In this document: positions 46,901 to 57,500 of the stretch, in pieces
Numbering within the stretch: the stretch's first letter is position 1
Layout of the letters: every line of letters begins with the position of its first letter
Source: Blepharisma stoltei
Lineage: Eukaryota > Ciliophora > Heterotrichea > Heterotrichida > Blepharismidae
DNA: 64,000 nt
Reading direction: 5' to 3'
NCBI GenBank assembly: GCA_914767885.1
Contig: CAJZBQ010000061.1
Span: 329,584-393,583 of the forward strand
The notes under the pieces: model-generated
Databases searched by the model: none
The model's input: only the letters and a program-made list of their open reading frames with translations
Told to the model about the DNA's origin: nothing
Program-made: the position numbers and the translations under genes

Positions 46901-49723
46901 TACCCAAGTCTCTACATGCTTCAAATTTGGTAGAGAGGTGGATCGTCTAAGGCAAGATATGAGCAAGTCTGCAGCACATTGTACTCAAATGAAGGAGATG
47001 CAAGTTAATAGGTGCTATGGTACTGAAGACTATACCCTAAAGAAGGTAGCGGGTATAAAATGCGAAGATAAATCTCCTTGCTATTGCTAGAAGTGAGTAA
47101 TAACGACTTTAAGGCCTAGTGTGATGAGCTTTAATTCCTCCATAAAATGGTTTTGTAAATTCTAAACCTAAACTTTCAGAAATATTATTTTTTGACATTA
47201 TAGTGCAGCTTTCATTTTCAGCATTTAATCATATAGAAATCATAAAAATAGGTCCAATCCTTAACTTTGGTGATATATAATTTTTATACTCAGGCAATCT
47301 CAATATAGAAGAATTTCCATTAAAATAAAAGCCTCTCAAATATGCACTTTTTGGATCATCTTCTTCATAATTTGGATAAAATTGTTCAGATGACCCTGTT
47401 ATTACTGGAATTGAACTTACACTATCATAGATAATTCCACTTTGAGTATTTAAATTTAAATCGAAAATAATATCAGATTCGAATAAGCATTCGCTGACCG
47501 ATTTAGTGTATCCCATAGGACAATCAGATAAGCAACTCCCTGCTGCAACAAAATAATAATAATATGAGATGCAGGATGTACACTGATAATAAAGTGATCC
47601 GCTACAGTTGGAGCATCCAGTATAGCATTGAGAGCATGCAGTTTGTCCAGCGGCTTGATAATATCCAATATCGCATTGACATAGAATACCTAATCGATTT
47701 TGTTCACATGAATTGCAAGAATTAGGCTCAAATGATGAACACTCCAAACAAAATTCAGTTGCACAAAGATTGCACGAGTCTGCTTTAACACAGCCACTCT
47801 GGCACGAGTCTAAGCATTTATTACAAGAATTCCCATCAAAATAGAAACCATAATCACAACTTCACAAGGAAAATGCTCCTTGATCGTCATTGAAATAATC
47901 TCGAAAAGACAGAAAGTCTGTAAATACGGTTTGCCACAATTGAAAGAGACTTATAAATCCATTAAAATCAGCACCAAGGTAAAGTGATGCTCCAGCTATG
48001 GGTCGAAAAATGCCTTCTTGAACTATATATGAATTTTCAGCAGAAGCATCTATATATGGAGTAATTGATGAAGATCCATCATCACGGTATTTTATTATAT
48101 ATGAAATATAATTCCAATTATTAAGAGATGGTGATGTTGAAGCGGAATACGCGGTATAATCACCCAAAAAATTTTGCATGCTAATTTCGATTGTTCCATC
48201 AGAATGCACTTTGAGATTTTCAGTATATGTTATATAATATCCACTGATGGGATAAATCCATGCTCCAATCGTGAATGTACGATAAAGATTTATTGTAGCT
48301 TTCAAATAAGAATTGGGAAGAAAATAAAGCCCTCTCTGCTTTGCAGGAAGTGGATCAATGCTTTCAGGGGAGTTTCAGTAGTTATAGGCAGATGAACTTT
48401 CTCCAGTAATCATAATATTATCGTAAATTCCTGCAAAGCTTTTACTCTCCCTTTAAATTGGAGAAAATTTAATTTCATTGTAAAATTAGAACAGATTTTT
48501 TTTTGTGCTTATTTAAAAAAGGGTGAGTTAGTAAAATCAGCGTTAATAACAGGTGTATTTACCGGTGAATTATTAATAAAACCATATGGTACAGCATACA
48601 AGCAAACTCCATCAATAAGAACTGTCCCTTCACTGCAGGAAGTACTATTGAATGTTGAAATACAAGTATTTGCAAGTCAATCACAACAATAAGGTAGCAT
48701 TCCAGTTTTGCATCCTGTGCACATATTTTCAGCATATCCATAACACTCTGAACATTCCAATGAATAGCACCTAGAACAGTCGTCTTCGCCAGTCGAGCAA
48801 AGTCAATTTTGGCAGCCTGAATCATTATCACATTTCATACATTGGCCAAAATAGTTTAGAATGCTGCATAGATTTGTTGTATCCAATATTCAATAATTTG
48901 AGTTCAAGCTATTTGTTGCTTCAATTCAATATAAAAATCCAAAAAAAGAATCTGAATCTGACTTTCCAATTGTCCACGTATAAGCCCCGTCAGCAAAATT
49001 TGCTATTGTACTGCCCCATTTTGAAGTTCACCTATCAATATTATTTCTAGATACCGTTATATTTACTACATCACAATCTATTTGATTAATTTGGATTGAT
49101 ATATATTGCCAATTGCTATCAATGATATCACTGCTTACGCTTATTTGATTTTCAATGTTGATTGCACTTTTTGCTAAAATTTTAAAAGTAAAAATATCTG
49201 AATTATATATTAGTTCTATGTAATTTTTTGAGTCTAAATTTGCAGTCAATATCTGTCCAGTCGAAATAGGTAAAATTCATGCATTTGATGTAAAATAGAG
49301 TGCTGGAATGTAGTTCTGATTGCTAGTCATAGATGAAGTTGAGCTAAAATAAAACCCACGATTTCTTGTTGGAAATGGTGACGTTTTGGTGTCTAAGCTG
49401 TAAGGAGTTCCTAATGGATTAGCCCATTTATCAGTTGGATCGATCTTATTCGCTATATAAGTTGCTGATAGATCCTCTATTTTTCAAAATTCAAGCTCGA
49501 ATAATGCAGGGGAAGTTGGCATCGAACATCCTGTACATGAATCTTCTTGAACTGAGTCGCATACTTTTCTAAAGTGAGTTGGACAAACATTGGCACAAAT
49601 TTTATTATCAATCAGCAAAGTATTAATCATATCATTGCATGCACCAGTATCCGTAAACGACTGGCACTGTGAAAAAGCTAGCAATATATTGGAGAAAAAT
49701 AACAAAAGGAATTGCAATTTCAT
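43981..49723 (-). CDS. S7: cysteine-rich surface protein, interrupted by three elements
   Basis: ATG at 49721-49723 (MKLQFLLLFFSNILLAFSQC), TAA at 43981-43983. Removing elements at 48445, 46353 and 45577 leaves 4575 bp, 1524 codons plus stop. Module order follows S3: first laminin-G-like, WLCSTG-type Cys module, second laminin-G-like (GASLYLGADFNGFISLFQLW), furin-like Cys module (CSNCSGSLYYQCTSCISYYY), third laminin-G-like (GFYFNGNSSILRLPEY), Cys module, beta domain, membrane region. It is very similar to S8 in the second laminin-G module and C-terminus. The start lies only 100 bp from the S8 stop, so the S7 promoter must be within that gap or inside S8. Confidence 0.8.
45577..45814 (+). mobile_element. 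Retroposon-like insertion R9 in S7
   Basis: TTAGAAACTAA (45566-45576) and TTACAAACTAA (45815-45825), 238 bp, GC-richer than the host, ending in repeated AATCTT/ATTAATCTTA. A plus-strand frame (45589-45825) reads through it, unrecognised. Removal restores NCLVCNDSLCDIC. Confidence 0.65.
46353..47175 (+). mobile_element. Retroposon-like insertion R10 in S7, with a nested TNA element
   Basis: TCAGAAATAT at 46343-46352 and 47176-47185. It is homologous in opposite orientation to R7. A plus-strand stretch (about 46930-47065) reads REVDRLRQDMSKSAAH and TQMKEMQVNRCYGTEDY, coiled-coil-like. A TNA element interrupts it at 46398-46725. Collapse restores SKNNISDNYSIVYAI. Confidence 0.75.
46398..46725. 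mobile_element. TNA-family element (TAA duplication) nested in R10
   Basis: TAA at 46395-46397 and 46726-46728. CCCTCCGTGAGTGAACAAAA occurs three times in direct orientation and once inverted, so the right end is a near-perfect foldback. The core is in reverse orientation (ATATATAAGTGATAATTATT). Because it sits inside R10, it is younger than R10. Confidence 0.85.
48445..48527. mobile_element. 83-bp TNA-family foldback (TTA duplication) in S7
   Basis: TTA at 48442-48444 and 48528-48530. CTCTCCCTTTAAATTGGAGA at the left, AAAAAAGGGTGAG at the right. S8 lacks the insertion at the same place (AAAGCTATTAGTAAAATCAG), giving an empty-site comparison within the window. Confidence 0.85.
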
Positions 49724-49823
49724 CTTTAAATTCTTAAATAATTATATTTCACTATCAAGAATATAAAAAGCTTAATAAGCAAGCATGTGTATTTATTTTG
49801 TTATAAAAATTTAGTAAATATAC

Positions 49824-52800
49824 TTAAATCGTTTCTGAAAACTCTTCAATAGGGTGAACTTTTAATTTAGAATTTCCATATGGATTTAATTTACCACCAA
49901 AAAGTTGATAAATAGTTCTTGCAAAAATCGAGATTGAAGTGCAAAACTGTACCCCTATTACCATTATAGATGTGAAAATTATAAAGTTTTCCATATCTGA
50001 TATCATGCTTGAGCTTAAATCAAATAAATAAAAAGAAGTTGCACACATAATTATTGAGATCATAATTTCACTAGCTAAATTCGAAATCTGAATAATTTTA
50101 TCTTTATAAGGCCAATACGCAATTAAATAAAATATACTGATCAAGGAGCATATAATATTTATTGAAACTTGCGTCCTTGGGTAATCACTCAGGAACACCA
50201 AATTAGTCGAGTATATAAGTCTCCTCAAGAAGTAAACAAAATAGTAAAGAGAATAGAGAAATCCTTTTTCAGTCCGAAATTCATAAAAAAAGGAGTCAAA
50301 TAGTGAAAAGAATGTTTTAGACTTTGATTGAATTTTTACTCGATTTCTATAAGAAAACCAAAAAAATGCAAAAGGGGAAGCTGTATATAATGAAATAATC
50401 CCAAAGCAAATAATAATATTTGTTATTTGAGTAAAATTTTGGATTTTGAACATTTTTAGCCCTACATATGCAGCAGTTCCAAGCTCAAGGAAGCATTGTA
50501 TCCAGAATCTTATATAGAAAGCATATTTATAATTTTGGTACATTTTTTGAAATTTTTTTCCAACCATTCTGTAAGAACAATTAGCTAAATATAATACTAA
50601 TGGAATAAAAAGTACTGAGGCAGCTGCTATAGAAAAATCATCACCTTGGTTTAATAAGATTAAATCAGTATTGTATCCAAAATTTATAGCATTATCATAA
50701 GCTTTGCTTCCCTCTTTTTCATTTATTAAATATTCAAAAACATTTGGAAAAAGGCTAAATGAATTTAAATTTGATAAGAATTTATTCATTTTTTCTGAAA
50801 AAGGAATTCCTGATAATGATAAATAACTGAGAATTTGTAAGCAGCTTAAAAAGCTTCATAGTGAGCTTGGATTTGGATTTACAAATGATGCAGCTATAGA
50901 TCCAATAACTGCACCTTGCACAGCTGAAGATATTTGTGAAGTAATTTCAGTCATAGCTAAGCTATAAGAAGCTGGGTCATATTTATTAAGCCTAGAGCTA
51001 ATTGTTGAGGAGCTCAAAATCCCATTATAAATTGACTTTACTTTTGTCAAATCAAAAAATGTGATATTTATTATTGTATATTCTTCTATTTTTTCATTAA
51101 ATATTGTTTGAATACTGTAGTAGGTTGTATTTACCAGTTCAAGGCTTCAGCTAAATTTTGGATCATTCTCAATAGAAATTTTAAAACTGTCATTTGAAAG
51201 TGCATATTGCAAAGGATCTGAGAAATCAAGAGATAAAGAATCATTAGAAAAAATTAAGAGATCGACAGAAAATGGGACATATTTGCACGCTGTGGTTCCA
51301 TTGTAGCCACTATTACACGCACAAGAATTATTTTGAACTGAAGCATTTGGTTTGCATGCTTTACATCCATTTGATGAACTATTGCAAGTATCACATAAAA
51401 GATCTGTGCAAAAAGAACAAGAATTACCTAATCGATTTTCAACACACAAAAAGCAAGATTTAGAGTCAAATGATGAGCATTTCAAGCAGAGCTCGCTATC
51501 ACAAATATTGCATGAGTCTGCTCTCACGCAGCCATTTTGGCATGAATCTAAACATTTTTTGAAAGAACTTCCATCATAGAAGGAATTAAAATCACAACTT
51601 CACAAATCCAATGCTCCTGCATTATTATTGAAATAACCTCGATAAGACTGAAAACTTGAAATAGCGATTTGTCACAACTGAAAAAGACTTATAAATCCAT
51701 TAAAATCAGCTGATCCAAGATAAAGAGATCCGCCTGCTTCAGGTCTGAAAATCCCTTCTTGCACAAAATATGGATTTGTAATGTCAGTTTCTATATATGG
51801 AGATATTGATGAAGTTCCATTAAAACGGTATTCAATTGAATAGGAAATATAGTTTCATTTTTGAAGATTTGACGATATTGAAGTGGAATACGTTTTGCTA
51901 CTTCCAGCAAAATTTGGCATGCAGATCTCAATTGTCCCGTTAGAATGCACTTTCAGCTGATTCCCAGTATATGTTATATAATATCCACTGATGGGATAAA
52001 CCCATGCTCCAATCGTGAATGTATGATAAAGATTTATTGTAGCTTTCAAATAAGAATTGGGGATAAAATAAAGCCCTCTCTGTTTTGCAGGTAATGGATC
52101 AATGCTTTCAGGGGAGTTTCAGTAGTTATAGGTAGATGAACTTTCTCCAGTAACCAATATGCTATCGTAAATTCCTGCAAAGCTATTAGTAAAATCAGCA
52201 TTAATAACAGGAGTATTTACTGGCAAATTATTAACAAAGCCATATGGGATTGCATACAAGCAAACTTCATTAATGAGAACTGTACCTATACTGCAGGTAA
52301 TACTATTAAAAGTTGAAGAGCAAGAACTTGCTAATCAGTCACAACAAGATGGCTCCTTTCCACTTGTACATTTTGAGCACATATTTTGAGAGTATCCATA
52401 ACACTTTGGGCATTGGTCTGAGTAGCACTTAGTGCAGTCATCCTCGCCAGGCATGCATAGTGAGGATGGAGGATCGCAGTGTCCTGATTCATCACATACT
52501 ATACAATTGTTATCATAAAGTATATGAATAATTAAATTAAGTTCTATATCATCGACTTTAATTCTTAATAGGCTAAAACCTTTCCCCACACAAATTAATG
52601 CACTTATATTTTATTTTACTCTTCACTCATCAAAATTATTGCAAGGTAGTCTAATATTGCATAATTGTGAAAAATCTGGGGATCAATGATAGTGATATAA
52701 AACATTTCATCCTTTAATTCAATATAAAAATCCATTGAAAGAAGTTTCATCTGATTTTCCGATTGTCCAATTATATACTTTATTCGGAAACCTTGCTTCA

Positions 52801-53513
52801 TAGCCATGCTCAAAAAGGTTTGGAATACTACCCGGATCTTCATTTATTGCAATAACCAATTTAATTGTATCAGAATCTATTTGATTAATTTGAATTAACA
52901 CATATTGCCAAACACTATCAGCTATAGAGGTAATTTTTGGCATATCGCTATCACGATGTGGCGTTTTTGCCAGTATATTGAAAGCAAAGTAGTGATCATC
53001 AAGCACTAATTCTATATAGTTTGTTGATTCAGCCCTTACAGTCAAAATCTTTCCAGGGGTTATTGCTGTAATCCATAGAGCTGCTGTGAAATAAAGAGAT
53101 GGGATATAGGGTTGGTTGCTGGCGATTGATGAACTTGAAGTAAAATAAAATCCACGGCTCCTAGTAGGTAATGGAGATGTATTCGTTGGAGAATTGTAAG
53201 GAACTAAAAATGGATTTTCTCAATTATCAGCAGAGTTGATTGAGCTCGTTATAGAAGTTTGAGATAGATTTTGGATCATCCAAAATTTAAGCTCAAATAG
53301 CTCAGCATTGGAGCTCGGTAAATTGCACAATTGTCCTTTATCTCGGTCTACATCTTGGATAAATTGTGAAGGACATACTTCGCCACAAATTTTATCATCA
53401 ATTCAGTAATCATTAGTCCCATCATTGCACATTACATCGGCACCTACCCCTGAATATAGCACAAAAGTCAACAATATATTGTTGACAAAAAACAAAAAGT
53501 TAAGAAAATCCAT
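49824..53513 (-). CDS. S8: cysteine-rich surface protein with one small interruption, 1197 aa
   Basis: ATG at 53511-53513 (MDFLNFLFFVNNILLTFVLY, signal peptide), TAA at 49824-49826. The frame is continuous except for an in-frame TAA at 52611-52613, which lies inside a 94-bp TA-bounded insertion (52523-52616). Without it the gene has 1197 codons. Compared with S7 it lacks one laminin-G/Cys block: the furin-like module at 51527 (MRADSCNICDSELCLKCSS) passes directly into the membrane-proximal Cys block (CTDLLCDTCNSSSNGCKAC), so an internal deletion has shortened the ectodomain. The membrane region (49824-51050) is intact with about eight hydrophobic segments. Confidence 0.8.
52523..52616. other. 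TA-bounded IES-like insertion in S8
   Basis: TA at 52521-52522 and 52617-52618, 94 bp, no clear inverted ends. It contains the only non-TGA stop in the S8 frame. Removal of 96 bp reads CNNFDEWRVLYDNNCIVCDE. Confidence 0.6.
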
Positions 53514-54593
53514 TATAAACTCTTAAAAAATTAATTAAACTTTAGCTGTTTGCATTTAACGCAGGAATAAGGATAATTTATTAATTATTTGGAAGGTTAA
53601 GCTTGCTAATAAAAGATAGTTAATTAATAATCAGACTGGCAATATTGGATAAATCAATATTATATTTTTTCAACTCAGAAATTTTTTTACTGATTCCTTC
53701 TAAAACAAAATTGAATTACCGATTTCATGAGATCAAATTGTTTTACTTATATATTTAATTTAATTTTTACAACAAATATGTGCACAAAAGAAATCGAGCA
53801 AATACGATTTTTCATGAAGGAGACACCTAAATTTAGATCTTAAAATCTGAACATGTAATTTATGCAGTATAAATTTTATAAGAAAAGTCCGGCTTACCAG
53901 GAGTAATATCAATTAAATTATATATGTCATATAAGATATGGAATGCCAATAAAATAATAAGATAAGAAGTGGAAAATTTAGCTCAAAAGCAAAAACAAAA
54001 TCTAAAACCAAAAACCAAAAGAAATGACTTTAAACTGTAAATTAATACACTTACACCATCCCTATTTTTTACCTAACCTCGCCTTCCGTAAGTAAACAAA
54101 AATTTTTTAATATAAAAAATTTTTATAAAAAATGATTTTGATATATAAGTGATAATTAGGATAATGAAATCTTTAGTTAATTTTGGACAAAATGCTAAAT
54201 TTACAAATTAAATTAATATTTACTTTCCAATTTTGTTAATTGGGATTATTTTAAATTTCAGAAAAAGCATTTACAATATATAATTTAAAAAAAAAATTAA
54301 TCTCTTTCGTGAGTGAACAAAGTTTATTTGTTCGCTCAAGGAGGAAATGAGGGAGTGGGAGTTACATAAAAAGTTAATTTTTTCATAGCAGCTTATAGAT
54401 AGATGGGATCATAAAGATGGTATGTAATAAAAAAGAGAAAAAGCAACAGAAAAGCCTTATTCTAAAGCAACGTTAAAAAGGCTATTATAAGGAACAAAGA
54501 ATTTAAATTAGCACAAAGCTTTACTTAATTTCCCAAATATGAAAATAATTTTATTTACTAGCTAACTTTTTGCCTGCGCTTCATTGCTACAAA
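53514..54593. other. Intergenic, S8 start to S9 end
   Basis: 1.08 kb of AT-rich spacer holding one TNA-family element (about 54077-54361). No gene is supported. Confidence 0.5.
54077..54361. mobile_element. Intergenic TNA-family element
   Basis: CTTCCGTAAGTAAACAAAAA at the left, TGTTCGCTCAAGGAGG at the right, and the reversed core (ATATATAAGTGATAATTAGG, GCTAAATTTACAAATTAA). The flanks are CCTAAC and GAGTTAC, so the duplication is TA or an altered TNA. It is the only clear member outside a coding region. Confidence 0.65.
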
Positions 54594-57500
54594 TTAAGCA
54601 ATCTTTTTTATAATTCCTGATTTTTTAAGTTTATAGTAAATCACTTGATATAAATACCTTGAAAATATTGCTACTGATGATACAAATTGGACAATTATTG
54701 CCAAAAAGACACTTAGAATAATAGCATTCTCTACCCCTGTCACAATATCTTGCTCTAAATTAAATAAATATACAGACGTTGCACACATTACAATTAAAAC
54801 AAGTATTTCTGTCAATAAATTGTTGATTTGTAATATAAGGTCTTCAAATGGTCAATAGAAAATTAAATGAAGGACTGTTACTAAAGAAAGAACAATATTA
54901 ATGGTGACTTCTGATTCTGGATAATTTCTCAAGAAAACCAAGCTTACAATATAAATAAATCTCCTTGAAAAAAATACAAAATAAAATTGTGTTCCGAGCA
55001 AGCCTTTGTCGCTTCGAAATTCGTAATAAAAAGTGCTAAATAAGGCAAATAAAGATTTTTCACGTGATTGAATACGATTTTTATTTTTGTAAGAAAACAA
55101 ATAATAGAGAGGTGGGGTGAAAACCAATAGTAAAAACACAAATGTGCATAAAATAATATTTATGCATTGAGTAAAATTATGATTACTGAATGTGGAAATT
55201 CCTATACTAGCTGCTGCTCCTAATTCAAGATAGCATTGTATTCAAAACCTTAGATAAAAAGAGTATTTATAAGCTCTCATTGATTTTTTAAATTTTTTAC
55301 CGAGCCACCTATATGAGCATCTAGAAAATAGAAAAACTGCAGGAAATGCAAATATGGAGGCCAGAATAAGTGTAAAATCATCTCCTTGATTTAATAGGAT
55401 CAGATCAGTATCAAATCCAAAGCTTTTCGCTTGAGAATATGGAATTGTCCCTTCCTTTTCTTTTATAAAATAAGAAAAAGCATTTGGAAATAGACTAAAC
55501 GAATTCAGATCATTTAAAAATGCACTCATTTTACTAGAGATCGGAATACCAGACAAAGTTAAGTAGCTGAGAATCTGCAAGGTATTCATCATGCTCCACA
55601 AAGAGCTTGGACTTAGACTCATAATTGATAAGGCAGCTGCTGTTGAAACAATTGCTAGAGTTCCAGTTGTCGTTTGAGATCTAATTCCTTCTATAGTTGA
55701 TGAATAAGGTGCTGGATCATAATAATTAAGAGAAACTGAAATTTCAGACGTGTTTAAAATTCCATTCGAAACGGATCTTAACTCAGCCAAGTTCAAAAAT
55801 TCAAGAGTAGCTGATGTACCTTTAGGGATTATTTCTTCTAAATCTAATGTAATATAATAGCTTGTATCATTCACCTGCTCAATTTTTCATGAAACATCAT
55901 ACTTTTTAATTGTTATGATAAAGTCAGAGGCTGTGAGATTATTTGCTAGAGTATCAGAAAAAGATAGATATAAAGAATTGTCGCTTAAAACTGTAAGCTT
56001 TGCTCAAAAAGAAACTAAAGTGCAATTGCTTATACCGTTATAGCCAATATTACAATAGCATAAGTCATTATATAGGCTTGCATTATCTACGCAAGCTGTA
56101 CATTTAATTTGAGATTCACACGAAATACATAAGTTTGGACATGAATAAAACTTTCCATCAGGACCTTTGTATCCACCAGATTGAATTTGTACGCAAGTGC
56201 TATTAGTAGAACCATCCAATACAAAATTTGTATAGCCCGAGCATTGTTATAGCTTGGAGTGTGTGCTGGCGACTCCTGACGTCACCAAAGGAGTTACAAA
56301 CCAAAATTTGGTAAATCCACTTATACCAGAATGTCATCCCAGTGAATTCTTATCAACAAATGTAGGTTTTTATACTCCTGAGTGATGTCGGGAGTCGTCA
56401 ACACACTCCAAGCCATAACTAGGCTTGGGTTATATCGCATATACATGAATCAGGGTTGATTGCATTTATTTTACAAGTTTCACACCCTGTTTCTGAGTAA
56501 TTTGTACAAATTTCACATAATAAATTATCACATAGAGAGCAAGTTGATCTTCAATTCCTACAGCTTTTCTTACACTTTATATTACACTGATAGCATGAAT
56601 TATAGCTTGGGCCGCTCCAATACTCATTTATTTTGCAATTAGGAATACATATTTGATTTGTAGGACAAACCCCACAGCTTTCAGTGCAGGCTGTAGTTGA
56701 TAATTTTGATATAGGCTTGACTCCATTAAATATTTGAATTATATAAATAAATCCTTGGTGAAAATTATATAATGAATCTGATGAGATTTGAGCTCCAATT
56801 GTCATTGCAGTGTTAAATTCTCTTCCATGAGTGAACAGATTTTTTTTCAAAAATTAAAAAAAAACTCATTAAGAAAGTAGATTATTTTAATTGTGAAGTT
56901 ATGTTTTAAAATGCAAGCTCTTTAAAAATCAACAGAATTAACAGAGATTTCATTAAAATTTATATCACATATATATATAATTTTTTTGCTTGACAAGGAG
57001 GTAAATTCTTTTGCCAAAAAGAGTTTTCCAATAGTTTTGCTCGTTCACATAAGGAGAGTAGTTAGAGCTTCTATCTTGAAAATATCCATAATTGACTATC
57101 GCAGATGAATCAAAATTACCTTTTATATAGCAAGAAGCCATGCTATTCCCATCTGTAGTTATTTCTAAAGTAAATGACACGTGATTTCATTCATTATTTT
57201 TAAGTGCAGTCTGACATGTATAAGCAATTGCAGATGAGCTAATAATGATAGATAGCGCTGGCTTACTATTCATTAAATATACCGCTCATAGTGTTGATAA
57301 ATTATTGGAGATGTCATTTTTTGAAATAATTGTAGAGAATGAAGTTTCAGTATTTAATCATATAGAAATTGTAAAAATAGGTGCAATTACAAGCTTTGGA
57401 GATATATAGCTTGAGTATTCAGGTAGTCTTAAAATTGAAGATCAGCCATTAAAGTAAAATCCTCTTAAATAGGCTGGGATGGGGTCATCATTTTCATAAT

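Noticed and set aside
54594-55874. Naming the C-terminal membrane region a TRP or polycystin channel
   Set aside because: It has about eight hydrophobic segments, but I see no pore or channel motif that would support the name.
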